A stretch of DNA of 28,268 bases from an uncultured Microcaldota archaeon (lineage in GTDB: Archaea; Micrarchaeota; Micrarchaeia; Anstonellales; Bilamarchaeaceae), in the NCBI GenBank assembly GCA_903835325.1, contig CAILMU010000156.1:1-28268 (forward strand), written 5' to 3'. Below are positions 14,737 through 22,500 of this stretch, piece by piece (position 1 is the first letter of the stretch; each line of letters opens with the position of its first letter). Made by a program: the position numbers and the translations under genes. The notes beneath the pieces are model-generated. The model had not been told where the DNA came from and searched no databases. It saw only the letters and a program-made list of their open reading frames with translations.

Positions 14737-15368
14737 TGAAAACCAGCGCCATAATATGCCCCATCTGCGGCCGGAGCAGCGACGAGGTCAGGTTCATCGA
14801 TGCGTTCTGCGTTGATGATTACCCGGTCGATATCCGGATGCCTTCCCGCATCGATCTCCAGCAGTGCAAGCGTTGCCTGAGGGTGCTCCTGAAAGGCATC
14901 TGGGTCCCCTACAACCAGAACAAGATATCAGGCTACGTATTGAGCAAGGTGAAGGGCACTTATGACACGGCGAATATCGATTTCACGAGAGGGGCCGCCG
15001 TATTCGAGATAAAACGGGGCGAGAAGGTGTTCACGATTGAACGGCCTGCGCCGTTCCGGATAATCACAGGCATGTGCCCGGAGGACAACCGAATCAGCGG
15101 GGGGTATTTCCAGGCCATCATCCAGCTCAGGGGAGAGCGGAAGAAGGTGGAGAAATTCGCCACGATGTTCTTCAAGGACCTGTCCGACAGGACGTACATC
15201 TCGAAGACAGAGGAGAAGGACGAGGGGCTGGACCTCTATGTGGGGAGCTCGAAGGCGGTGCTGTCCCTGATGATAAAGAACGGGTTCAAGACGCTCATAA
15301 CTAAAAAGCTGGTCGGACGGAGCGAAGGGAAAAGATTGTATCAGACGACGTTCCTGCTGAGGCTGTGA
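14736..15368 (+). CDS. archaeal Nmd3-related zinc-binding protein
   Basis: This 210-residue protein resembles the N-terminal part of NMD3, the adaptor for 60S ribosomal subunit export and assembly in eukaryotes. In archaea it probably acts in large-subunit assembly (inference). Zinc-binding pairs are CPICG (8-12) and CKRC (44-47), with another Cys near residue 25. GGYFQAIIQLRGERKKVEKF is the typical central motif, followed by an SSKAV segment (YVGSSKAVLSLMIKNGF) and a KRLYQTTFLLRL end. The ATG at 14736 lies about 27 bp from a TATA box and lacks a ribosome binding site. It is divergent from DUF2070 with an overlapping operator-like palindrome. Confidence 0.85.
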   Translation: MKTSAIICPICGRSSDEVRFIDAFCVDDYPVDIRMPSRIDLQQCKRCLRVLLKGIWVPYNQNKISGYVLSKVKGTYDTANIDFTRGAAVFEIKRGEKVFTIERPAPFRIITGMCPEDNRISGGYFQAIIQLRGERKKVEKFATMFFKDLSDRTYISKTEEKDEGLDLYVGSSKAVLSLMIKNGFKTLITKKLVGRSEGKRLYQTTFLLRL

Positions 15369-15414
15369 AGGGAAGATAGCGATTATTATAAGAATTGCCG
15401 ATGAAACGGCGAAT

Positions 15415-16170
15415 ATGGATTCCAAAGATCCCAGAAGCCCGGTATCCAGCAACAACTTGATAATTCTGATAGCATCGCTGGCGATATCGGTAATCGCGAT
15501 ATTGTTCCTGGGTTTCATGCTCTACGGCTTTCTGGCTTTCATGGTTCGGCTCAGTAGCATCGTATCGTCCATTCTGACTTCCTTGTTCGTGATAATCGGG
15601 GGAGCGCTCATCTGGAGATACCTTTATCCGGTTATGCTGAAGGCGATAGTATCGGTCAAGATTGACGGGAACGGAGTGTATGTTTTGAGGCACACCGGCC
15701 CGATCGAAAGGCTGGAGGGCATAACCAGGATTGTAGCGATTTCCATCCCTAGCGGGGATGGCGTTCGGGATATCCTGCAAATTTATCATGGCGGAGGAAG
15801 AATCGATGCTGATTTCATGTTTTTCGAGTCCTATCCGGAAATAAAAAAGATATTCAGCGAAATCGAAGCAGCAACCGGCAAGAAAATAGAGAATTATCTC
15901 GATCAGAACCAAATAATGCGGGTAAAAATCGAAAGCAATTTCCTATCCATCCAGAGGCTTTCCGGCGAGTGGGAGCAGATATCAAAGGTATCGAGAATCG
16001 AAGCGAGCAGCGATAATATCGGGACAGACCGGGATTTAGTCGTGATAACGTATTCCGGCGGAATCGTGCAGATGCCTTTGCGGATATTCCCGGGTTATCC
16101 AGAGATAAAGGAGATACTTGAGAACTTGGGGGCCATGACAGGCGTCATGGTAGAGAACAATCTTTCGTGA
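15415..16170 (+). CDS. membrane protein with tandemly duplicated PH-like soluble domain
   Basis: This 251-residue protein has two membrane helices (about 15-37 and 49-71). Two copies of an ~84-residue domain follow, at about 79-162 and 168-250. The copies align along their whole length: VKIDGNGVYVLRHTG with VKIESNFLSIQRLSG, then a variable middle, SYPEIKKIFSEIEAATGKKI with GYPEIKEILENLGAMTGVMV, ending IENYL and VENNL. The strand-rich body closed by a helix suggests a PH-like fold, as in some two-helix membrane proteins; that fold guess is inference. The function is unknown. A TATA box TTATTATAAG at 15383-15392 is centred 27 bp before the ATG, so the mRNA is probably leaderless. It converges on orc1. 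Confidence 0.75.
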   Translation: MDSKDPRSPVSSNNLIILIASLAISVIAILFLGFMLYGFLAFMVRLSSIVSSILTSLFVIIGGALIWRYLYPVMLKAIVSVKIDGNGVYVLRHTGPIERLEGITRIVAISIPSGDGVRDILQIYHGGGRIDADFMFFESYPEIKKIFSEIEAATGKKIENYLDQNQIMRVKIESNFLSIQRLSGEWEQISKVSRIEASSDNIGTDRDLVVITYSGGIVQMPLRIFPGYPEIKEILENLGAMTGVMVENNLS

Positions 16171-16191
16171 CCAAGCGGACCGGAATGGGCG

Positions 16192-17247
16192 TCATCCCTT
16201 CAGTTTCAGCATCCTCGAGTTCAGCATCCCGGGCCGCTCGAGCTCTTCTGAAACGATGAGGCTTTTCCTCTCGAGAAGATCTATATAATTCCGTATCTGC
16301 CGTTTCGTCTTCGGGATCTTTTTCAGGAACTTATCGTAAAGGTCCGAGGATTCGAGAGGACCGCTTTTCAGAATCTCGAGTATCAGGGCCTCTTCATCTG
16401 ACAGCTTCAGCTCAGGCAGCTTGAATGTCGATTCCAGGGAAAGGATATCCTCGAAATCCTGCACCATGATTTTCGGCCGGCCTGCTTTCTCTGCATGCTT
16501 TGCCGCCTTCCAGAGCCTCTCGAGCGCGAGCCGGGCAGAGCCTCCTTCAGCCGATGCCGCTATCTTGTTGAGAAGACGGTCATCGTATGTCCCGGGTGCG
16601 AGCGCTGCTTCGGCCCGGACGCGCAGTATGGATGAGAGCTGCTCTTCGTTGTACGGTTTGAATTCCATCTCTGAAAAGCGCAGCGAGCTGCGGATGCGGA
16701 GATCGAGGCGGGCGGGGATTGTCTTGTCATTGGCGATTCCAACGATTCCGAAAATCACGCCTTTCTCGTTAGAGCGAGATACCACATAGAGAAGCTCGTC
16801 ATGGCGCAGGCCGTCCATGTCGTCCAGGATGAGGAGTATCGGCTTCTTGTAGTTGCGGACATACTGGAGGATGCGGTCGAATATCTCGTCTGTCGCAAGG
16901 CCTCTGCGCGGCAATGGCAGGCGCATCTCCTCCACGATGCGGTTATAGACCGCGAGCTGGGTGGAATTCTCCCAGCAATTGACATAGACCGGAAGCACGG
17001 CTGATGAATAGTCCAGGAGCTGCTTGATGACGTATTTCACGCAGGAGGTCTTGCCGCTTCCCGAGCATCCGTGGATGAAAAGGTTCTCCGGGGTCTTGCG
17101 CTGCACGAGGGGCTTGATGCCGTCCGCTATCACCTGCAGTTCCGCGTCGCGGTGCATGAGCTCGTCGGGCAGGTATTCCGGGAGGAGCACCTCCTCGCGC
17201 CGGATGATACGGGGCTCTTCTTTGGCCCCGTCGAACAGGTTCGGCAT
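16192..17247 (-). CDS. Orc1/Cdc6 family replication initiator
   Basis: This 351-residue AAA+ protein has a C-terminal winged helix. In archaea this family recognises origins and loads the MCM helicase. Walker A is GCSGSGKT (60-67). Walker B is LLILDDMD (138-145), with Asp where Glu is usual. Sensor 1 is IAND (171-174) and sensor 2 GGSARLAL, with Arg239. The C-terminal ~65 residues form a winged helix (KLSDEEALILEILKSGPLES, then KRQIRNYIDLLERKSLI). Length is slightly short of the usual ~400 residues. The ATG at 17247 is preceded by a TATA box at 17271-17278, so it is probably leaderless. Origin-recognition-like repeats lie upstream. Confidence 0.93.
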   Translation of the reverse strand: MPNLFDGAKEEPRIIRREEVLLPEYLPDELMHRDAELQVIADGIKPLVQRKTPENLFIHGCSGSGKTSCVKYVIKQLLDYSSAVLPVYVNCWENSTQLAVYNRIVEEMRLPLPRRGLATDEIFDRILQYVRNYKKPILLILDDMDGLRHDELLYVVSRSNEKGVIFGIVGIANDKTIPARLDLRIRSSLRFSEMEFKPYNEEQLSSILRVRAEAALAPGTYDDRLLNKIAASAEGGSARLALERLWKAAKHAEKAGRPKIMVQDFEDILSLESTFKLPELKLSDEEALILEILKSGPLESSDLYDKFLKKIPKTKRQIRNYIDLLERKSLIVSEELERPGMLNSRMLKLKG

Positions 17248-17425
17248 AGGTTGGAAACTCGCAACGAAGATTTAAAACGGTTCGCGGAATGATGGGATTT
17301 CCGCGGTAGGATTGCGTTTCTGCGGAAAGAAAAGATTTCTGCTGATGACATCGCATTTCATCCCCATCCATCGCTTTTAGCAAAACCATTAAACGCTTCG
17401 CGCCGAATCTGGGATTGGTGTTAGA
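17248..17425. promoter_or_regulatory. orc1 upstream region with candidate origin-recognition repeats
   Basis: The 178-bp region between the divergent orc1 and DUF5654 genes holds the orc1 TATA box (GTTTTAAA on the minus strand, 17278-17271). It also holds an inverted pair TTTCCGC at 17298-17304 and GCGGAAA at 17322-17328. The second lies in TTTCTGCGGAAAGAAAAG (17318-17335), which resembles the archaeal ORB element core (TTCC..T/GGGAAA followed by an A-rich run). TTCGCGGAA at 17281-17289 is a further short palindrome. Archaeal origins are often next to orc1/cdc6, but no AT-rich unwinding stretch is obvious, so the call is tentative. Confidence 0.35.
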
Positions 17426-17797
17426 TTGAATCCCTCTGATAACTCTGAGAAAGATATCGAAAACAAGAAAGCATTGGGCCCCGAAGCGCGCAAGGCTATC
17501 AGGCTCCAGATGGCCAAAGAAGCCCAGAAAGAGATAAAGACCAGGATGGTTACCGTCATCACGACCGCCTTCGCCCTTGTCGCAGCGCTCTTCTGGCAGA
17601 CGGCCATCACCGATACCATCAAGACATTCATCCCAATCAGCGGGGCCTGGGGATACGAGATAATCGTCGCGGCCATCATCACGCTGGGCGCCGCAGTGAT
17701 AATCTATATCATCAGCACAGACAGCACGAAAGGCGACGAGAAGGCCAGGCTCGAGGATACCCTCGGCACCGTCGCGACCCCGAAAGTGATAAGGTGA
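17426..17797 (+). CDS. DUF5654-like small two-helix membrane protein
   Basis: This 123-residue protein has a charged N-terminus (~40 residues, KAIRLQMAKEAQKEIKTR) and two membrane helices at about 41-64 and 76-96, with WQTAITDTIKTFIP between them. This matches a small archaeal membrane family I recall as DUF5654, of unknown function. It starts with TTG at 17426. GGTGTT precedes it by about 6 nt, and no ATG is available before the conserved region. Its stop codon TGA (17795-17797) is embedded in AAGGTGATC, the ribosome binding site of the next gene, so the two are probably co-transcribed and translationally coupled. Confidence 0.75.
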   Translation: MNPSDNSEKDIENKKALGPEARKAIRLQMAKEAQKEIKTRMVTVITTAFALVAALFWQTAITDTIKTFIPISGAWGYEIIVAAIITLGAAVIIYIISTDSTKGDEKARLEDTLGTVATPKVIR

Positions 17798-17801
17798 TCG
17801 T

Positions 17802-18626
17802 TTGAAGGAAATACACGTCGTCAAGGAAAGCGGGGAGAAGGAGGACTTCAGCGAAAAGAAGGTGAAGGACGCCCTCCGCAGGGCAGGCCTTTCTGGAAAA
17901 GGGGCGGACGAAGCATTGGACAAGCTCCGGCCGAAACTGTTCGACGGGATAACAACGAAGCGCATCTACCAGCTCGTCTACGAGATAGTGGATGACCTGA
18001 AACCCGAGGTCTCGCACAAGTACAACCTGAAGCGGGCGCTCTTCGACATGGGCCCGGCCGGCTACGTGTTCGAGGATTTCACATCGAAACTGCTATCGCT
18101 CCAAGGGTACCGGACTGAGATAAGGCAGGTTCTCCAGGGGAAATGCGTCACCCACGAGATAGACGTCATAGCCGCCAAGGACAAGGAGGTATTCATGATA
18201 GAATGCAAATTCCACAACCAGCCAGGGACCAAATGCGCGATACAGACGGCTCTCTATGTATATGCCAGGTACCTAGACCTTGTAGAAGGCTCGAAACTAG
18301 GGCGCGTGCGGGCGTTCACGAAACCCATGCTGGTGACCAACACTAAATTCAGCGAGGATGTGATGATTTACGCGGAATGCAAGGACATCCCGCTTCTTGG
18401 CTGGCATTACCCGTTGAACGACGGATTGGAGGTCATGATAGACCGCACCAAGTGCTATCCGATAACCGTGATTCCGATGAATATAGACACGCGCAACAGG
18501 CTTCTTAGCAAGGGCATCATCAGCGTGTTCGACATCCCTGAGAACGCGCAGCAGCTTGCAGGGATAGGGAATATATCGCCGAGGGCTGCCAAGGAGATAG
18601 TGGAACGGGCGGCCTACGCGAGATGA
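17802..18626 (+). CDS. ATP-cone / PD-(D/E)xK nuclease-like protein
   Basis: This 274-residue protein has three parts. Residues 1-85 are an ATP-cone, the nucleotide-binding module known from ribonucleotide reductases (VVKESGEKEDFSEKKVKDAL, then DGITTKRIYQLVYEI). Residues ~86-215 resemble a restriction-endonuclease fold, with HEIDVIAAKD and VFMIECKFHN giving Asp121, Glu134 and Lys136 as the likely PD-(D/E)xK triad. The last ~40 residues hold an HhH-like DNA-binding motif (LAGIGNISPRAAKEIVERA). Together this suggests a nucleotide-sensing DNA-cleaving or repair protein (inference). The TTG start at 17802 has the near-perfect ribosome binding site GGTGATC at 17793-17799 overlapping the upstream stop. 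The downstream gene overlaps its stop codon or starts 42 bp after it. Confidence 0.85.
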   Translation: MKEIHVVKESGEKEDFSEKKVKDALRRAGLSGKGADEALDKLRPKLFDGITTKRIYQLVYEIVDDLKPEVSHKYNLKRALFDMGPAGYVFEDFTSKLLSLQGYRTEIRQVLQGKCVTHEIDVIAAKDKEVFMIECKFHNQPGTKCAIQTALYVYARYLDLVEGSKLGRVRAFTKPMLVTNTKFSEDVMIYAECKDIPLLGWHYPLNDGLEVMIDRTKCYPITVIPMNIDTRNRLLSKGIISVFDIPENAQQLAGIGNISPRAAKEIVERAAYAR

Positions 18627-18667
18627 AAAATAGAAGTTCGGTCGGATTTTATTTTGGAGGAGTTGTT

Positions 18668-19444
18668 TTGGCAGGCGAACGGACGGGCGGGGGGGATGCT
18701 GAAACTGGCCGCGTCATCTGGGTCGATGCAGCCCGCGGCGTAGCCGTAGTCCTCATGCTATTCTACCACTTCTTCTTCGACATGGATTATTTCAGGGTCA
18801 TGCATATAGGAATCGATAGCGGCGCATGGCTCGTATTCCAGCGCGTCATTGGCACGCTTTTCCTCCTGATAGTAGGTATCAGCCTGGTCTTGAGCGAAAG
18901 GCGAAATAAGGAGGGGTATCCTCATCATCTGAAGCGCGGGCTATTCTTGGCAGGCGTCGCTATCCTGATAACCGTAGCGACATGGATATACCCTCACGAA
19001 GGATACATCCAGTTCGGAATAATCCACCTGATCGCAGTATCGACGATAATCGCGCCGTTCTTTTTCAGGTTAGGGAGATGGAATATCGCGCTCGGCGCGC
19101 TTGTGATTGTTTTGGGTTTGTTGATGGGCCAATTGTCTGTGGACACCCATGCGCTCTTCTGGCTCGGGATGACGGACCAAGGGTATGTCGCGCTCGACCA
19201 TTATCCGCTGTTTCCATGGTTCGGGATAGTCTTGATGGGGATAGCGCTAGGCCAAGCGGTATTCGCTGCGGATAAAAAAATAAACAAGGTTTCGAGCGTT
19301 CTCGCTACTCGCGCGCCCGTTAGTGGAATTTATTATTCGTATTTTGTGGGGTCTCTCGCGTATCTGGGAAGGAATTCGCTGACGATTTACCTAATCCACC
19401 AGCCGATAATCGTCGGTGCGATATGGCTACTCCTGATAAGATGA
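18668..19444 (+). CDS. HGSNAT/DUF1624-like membrane acetyltransferase
   Basis: This is a membrane protein of 258 residues from the TTG at 18668, with about seven to eight helices. It matches the DUF1624/HGSNAT catalytic family: RVIWVDAARGVAVVLMLFYH near the N-terminus with Asp, Arg and His, then FQRVIGTLFLLIVGISLVLS, a GIIHLIAVSTIIAPFF helix, a PLFPWFGIVLMGIALG helix, and a final LGRNSLTIYLIHQPIIV. Members are thought to transfer acetyl groups to sugars across membranes; the substrate here is unknown. Two starts are possible. ATG at 18623 overlaps the upstream stop as ATGA. TTG at 18668 has GGAGG at 18656-18660, and I prefer it because it begins nearer the conserved region. It is probably co-transcribed with the preceding two genes. 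Confidence 0.82.
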   Translation: MAGERTGGGDAETGRVIWVDAARGVAVVLMLFYHFFFDMDYFRVMHIGIDSGAWLVFQRVIGTLFLLIVGISLVLSERRNKEGYPHHLKRGLFLAGVAILITVATWIYPHEGYIQFGIIHLIAVSTIIAPFFFRLGRWNIALGALVIVLGLLMGQLSVDTHALFWLGMTDQGYVALDHYPLFPWFGIVLMGIALGQAVFAADKKINKVSSVLATRAPVSGIYYSYFVGSLAYLGRNSLTIYLIHQPIIVGAIWLLLIR

Positions 19445-19456
19445 CGAATAGATGAT

Positions 19457-19505
19457 GAAAATAAGGGAAAGAAAGGGGATTGAAAAGAAAATAGAAATGA
19501 AAAAA
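19457..19505 (-). terminator. pyrimidine-rich terminator after the giant surface protein gene
   Basis: Read on the minus strand, the ~50 bases after the stop of the giant gene are a long T/C tract (TTTTTTCATTTCTATTTTC, and so on). Archaeal RNA polymerase stops on such tracts; no stable hairpin is seen. The tract lies between convergent genes. Confidence 0.55.
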
Positions 19506-19532
19506 GTTGCCGTTATTCCCCTCCGGCTCCCT

Positions 19533-22500
19533 TCATCTCCTAGGTCTCCCTGCCTTCTCGCCCCTTCTCCTCATGTAGAGCACGAAGGCCAGGATCAGGA
19601 GCAGCAGGACTATCAGCCAGAGCAGATTCGCCGCTATCAGGCCCAGTATCATCGCGAGAAGCCCCGGCTGCGGAGTTATGTTCTGCTGGAGCGAATCCAC
19701 GCTCATCGTTGCGATAAGCTTCCCGTTCTGCATCAGGGTCACTTTATAGGTGCCTGAAAGCGTAAGCGGGAAGCTGATTGAGCCGTCTGCGCCGGTCTTG
19801 AGATTGAATATGCGGCCGCTTGGATCCGTGACCACGATGTCGGCCCCAGGCGCTGGATCGCCGTCCTGCGTCGCCTTGACTGTCTCGTTTGAACCGACAT
19901 AGTTGGTCGTGTTCCCGCTGAGCGCGCCGCCCGCGCACTTGTTGTCCAGGCATACCTGGTTGGCTTTGCAGTCTGTGTCCGAGCAACATTCAAACTTGCA
20001 CTGGCACGAATGCGTCGCGGTGTTGCAGGTCTGGTTGTCATTGCAGTCGCTGCCAGAGCAGCAGGAGGGGTATGCGTATCCGCATTTGCAGGTATGAGTT
20101 GCCGTATCGCAGGCCTGCCCAGGTTGGCAGTCTGAATCTGCGCAGCAGGCGTATTGGCACCTGACCTTGCAGGTGTGGGTAGATGCATCGCAGGATTGAC
20201 CGCTTGCGCAGTCAGAGTCCTTGCCGCATTGCACGCATTTGTGATCGATTACGACCTCGTTGGGGCAGGGGACCGGCACGCACTTGTTCTGCGTGCATTG
20301 CTCGTTGTCCGCGCATTGTGAATCGTTCTGGCATTGAGGAGGCACGCATTGCCCGCCTACGCACTGGTATTTGCCGCAGTTGGCATCATAATGAGTAGCA
20401 GAGCACGCCGCGTTGCAGTCCAAATCGGTCTTGCATGCCGGACAGCTCGAGCAGGAAACAAGCGCATTGCTGTTTAGAAATGCTGGGATATATCCCGAGC
20501 CGCTCGTTGATATGTTGACTATCCTATCGCAGCCGCTGAAGGTGGCGATGCCGTCGGCATCTGTGTAATAGACATTTTGTCCGCTGCTATCCTCCACAAG
20601 GACATGGACGAATCCGGCCGCATTGGCGCCGCTCGTCACATTGATGACATTGCCATCGCACGTGGAAGCGAATGATATGGCCAATCGGCGGTTTTCTCCC
20701 CCTCCTCCCGAGGGAGGCGATGGCGGCGTTATCGGGTTGGTCAAGTTCTGCAGGATGCCGAATTCGCTGAAGCTGCTCACATTGGAAAGCGAAAGCTGGT
20801 GGCTGAGCGTATCGGGCGTGTTGTTCAGGTCGTAGTTCCAGATGACACTATCATACTTGGCGAGGAGGAACCTGGATTCATTGTATGGCGGAGATGTCAC
20901 TTCCGCTGGGACCCAGCTCCAGATAAGCGTATCTATCAGCGCCGCGCTCTGGTTCGTGATGTTCACGAACTTGCCCCTGAAGCTGGAATAGTTGGCACCA
21001 AGAGGCGATGGAAGGGCTGCCCAGCTTATCGTGTATATCTCGCCCGAAAGCGCTGAATCGTACAGCGAGAGGTTTGTGAAGTTCGAATATCCGCCGAGCG
21101 GATTATCGAAAATCACGCCGGTCAGATACAGTGTGCTGGTGCTTCCGGTAAGTTTGAAATCCGGGTAGTTGTTGTAGAGATGGTCGCCCACAATGCGGGC
21201 GTTGTCCGAGTTCTGGACAAGGATGCCGCCGGCGGGGTTGCTGTACGCCGTGTTGCCGCTCATATTCGTGTCTGTTGTCGATAACAGGACGAAACCAGGC
21301 CCGGGGTTGCTGTAGGCCGTGTTGTTGATGAGGATATTGCCGAATCCGTTCGGCACGAAGAACCCGTAGTAGTACAATTGGTCATGCGCAGTGTTATTGA
21401 TGAGGGTGTTGTTGGATGATAGGGTCACTGAGAATCCGCTGTTATAGTTCCCGTATGCCGTGTTGTCGATGAGCAGGTTGTTGTCGGAGCTGCCTGCGGT
21501 GCCGCCGAGCCAGAAGCCGTCGGAACCGAATGACGGGCTGAACACGCCCGTGTTGCCGTATGCGGTGTTGTTCCTCAATATGTTGTCGTCAGACCCGAAG
21601 TACAGGCCGAAGCCGTCGCCGCCGTTGTTGTACCCTGTGTTGCTCGTGATGTTGCAGAAACTAGATTGGTTGAGGAAGAAACCGTGGTTGCCGTTGTCAT
21701 GGGCCGTGTTGGCCGTCATGTTGACCTGATTCGCACCCTGGACGTAGAACCCGATTGCATGGTTGAGAAGCGCCATGTTCCCAACAAGGTAGTTGTTGTC
21801 GCTCAGAAGGTCAATGAAGAAGCCGTGGACGCCGTTGTTCGTCGCGGTATTGCTCGTAAGGTTGTTGTAGACGCCCGCTGACACATGGAAGCCAGTCAAG
21901 ACATTACCGGTCGCGTTGTTGCTGAGCAGGCGGTTGTAATCCGCTTCTACAATCTCGAACCCGTCTTTGCCGTTGGTGTCTACGGTGTTTCTCGTGAAAT
22001 TGTTGTATTGCGAACCGAAGTCCACAACGAAACCATGATTGGTATTGTTGTAGGCCGCATTTGAATCGTACAGGTTGTTGAGGCTATTGATAAGATAGAA
22101 ACCGTCAACGCTGTTGTTATAGGCTTTGTTGTTGGTCAGGTTGTTGCCCGAACTAGAATGGAGATCGAAACCATCGTCTGTGTTGTTGAAAGCGAGGTTG
22201 TTGCTCAGGTTGTTCTGGTCGCTTGTGTCCAGGAAGAAACCGTAAAGCGTGCCGAAAGATGCGTTGTTGCCCTGGAGCACGTTTGAACCGGAGTTCAGCA
22301 AATAGCCGTAATTGGAGTTGTTGCTCGCCCTGTTGTTGATGAACGTCACACCCGAGGACGAATCGACCCGGAAACCAAATGAGCCTCCGCCGGCTGTAGC
22401 ATTGGCCATGGTGTTGTTTATCAGCCAGATGTTAGATGAACCGCCGGCGTCGATAAATACGCCGTTCCCGTTCCTGAAACCGATGCTGTTCGTGATGTTG

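Noticed and set aside
13919..14815. 298-codon plus-strand frame rich in Glu
   Set aside because: It is antisense to the DUF2070 gene and overlaps nmd3 in another frame; acidic bias is typical of the complement of membrane-helix codons.
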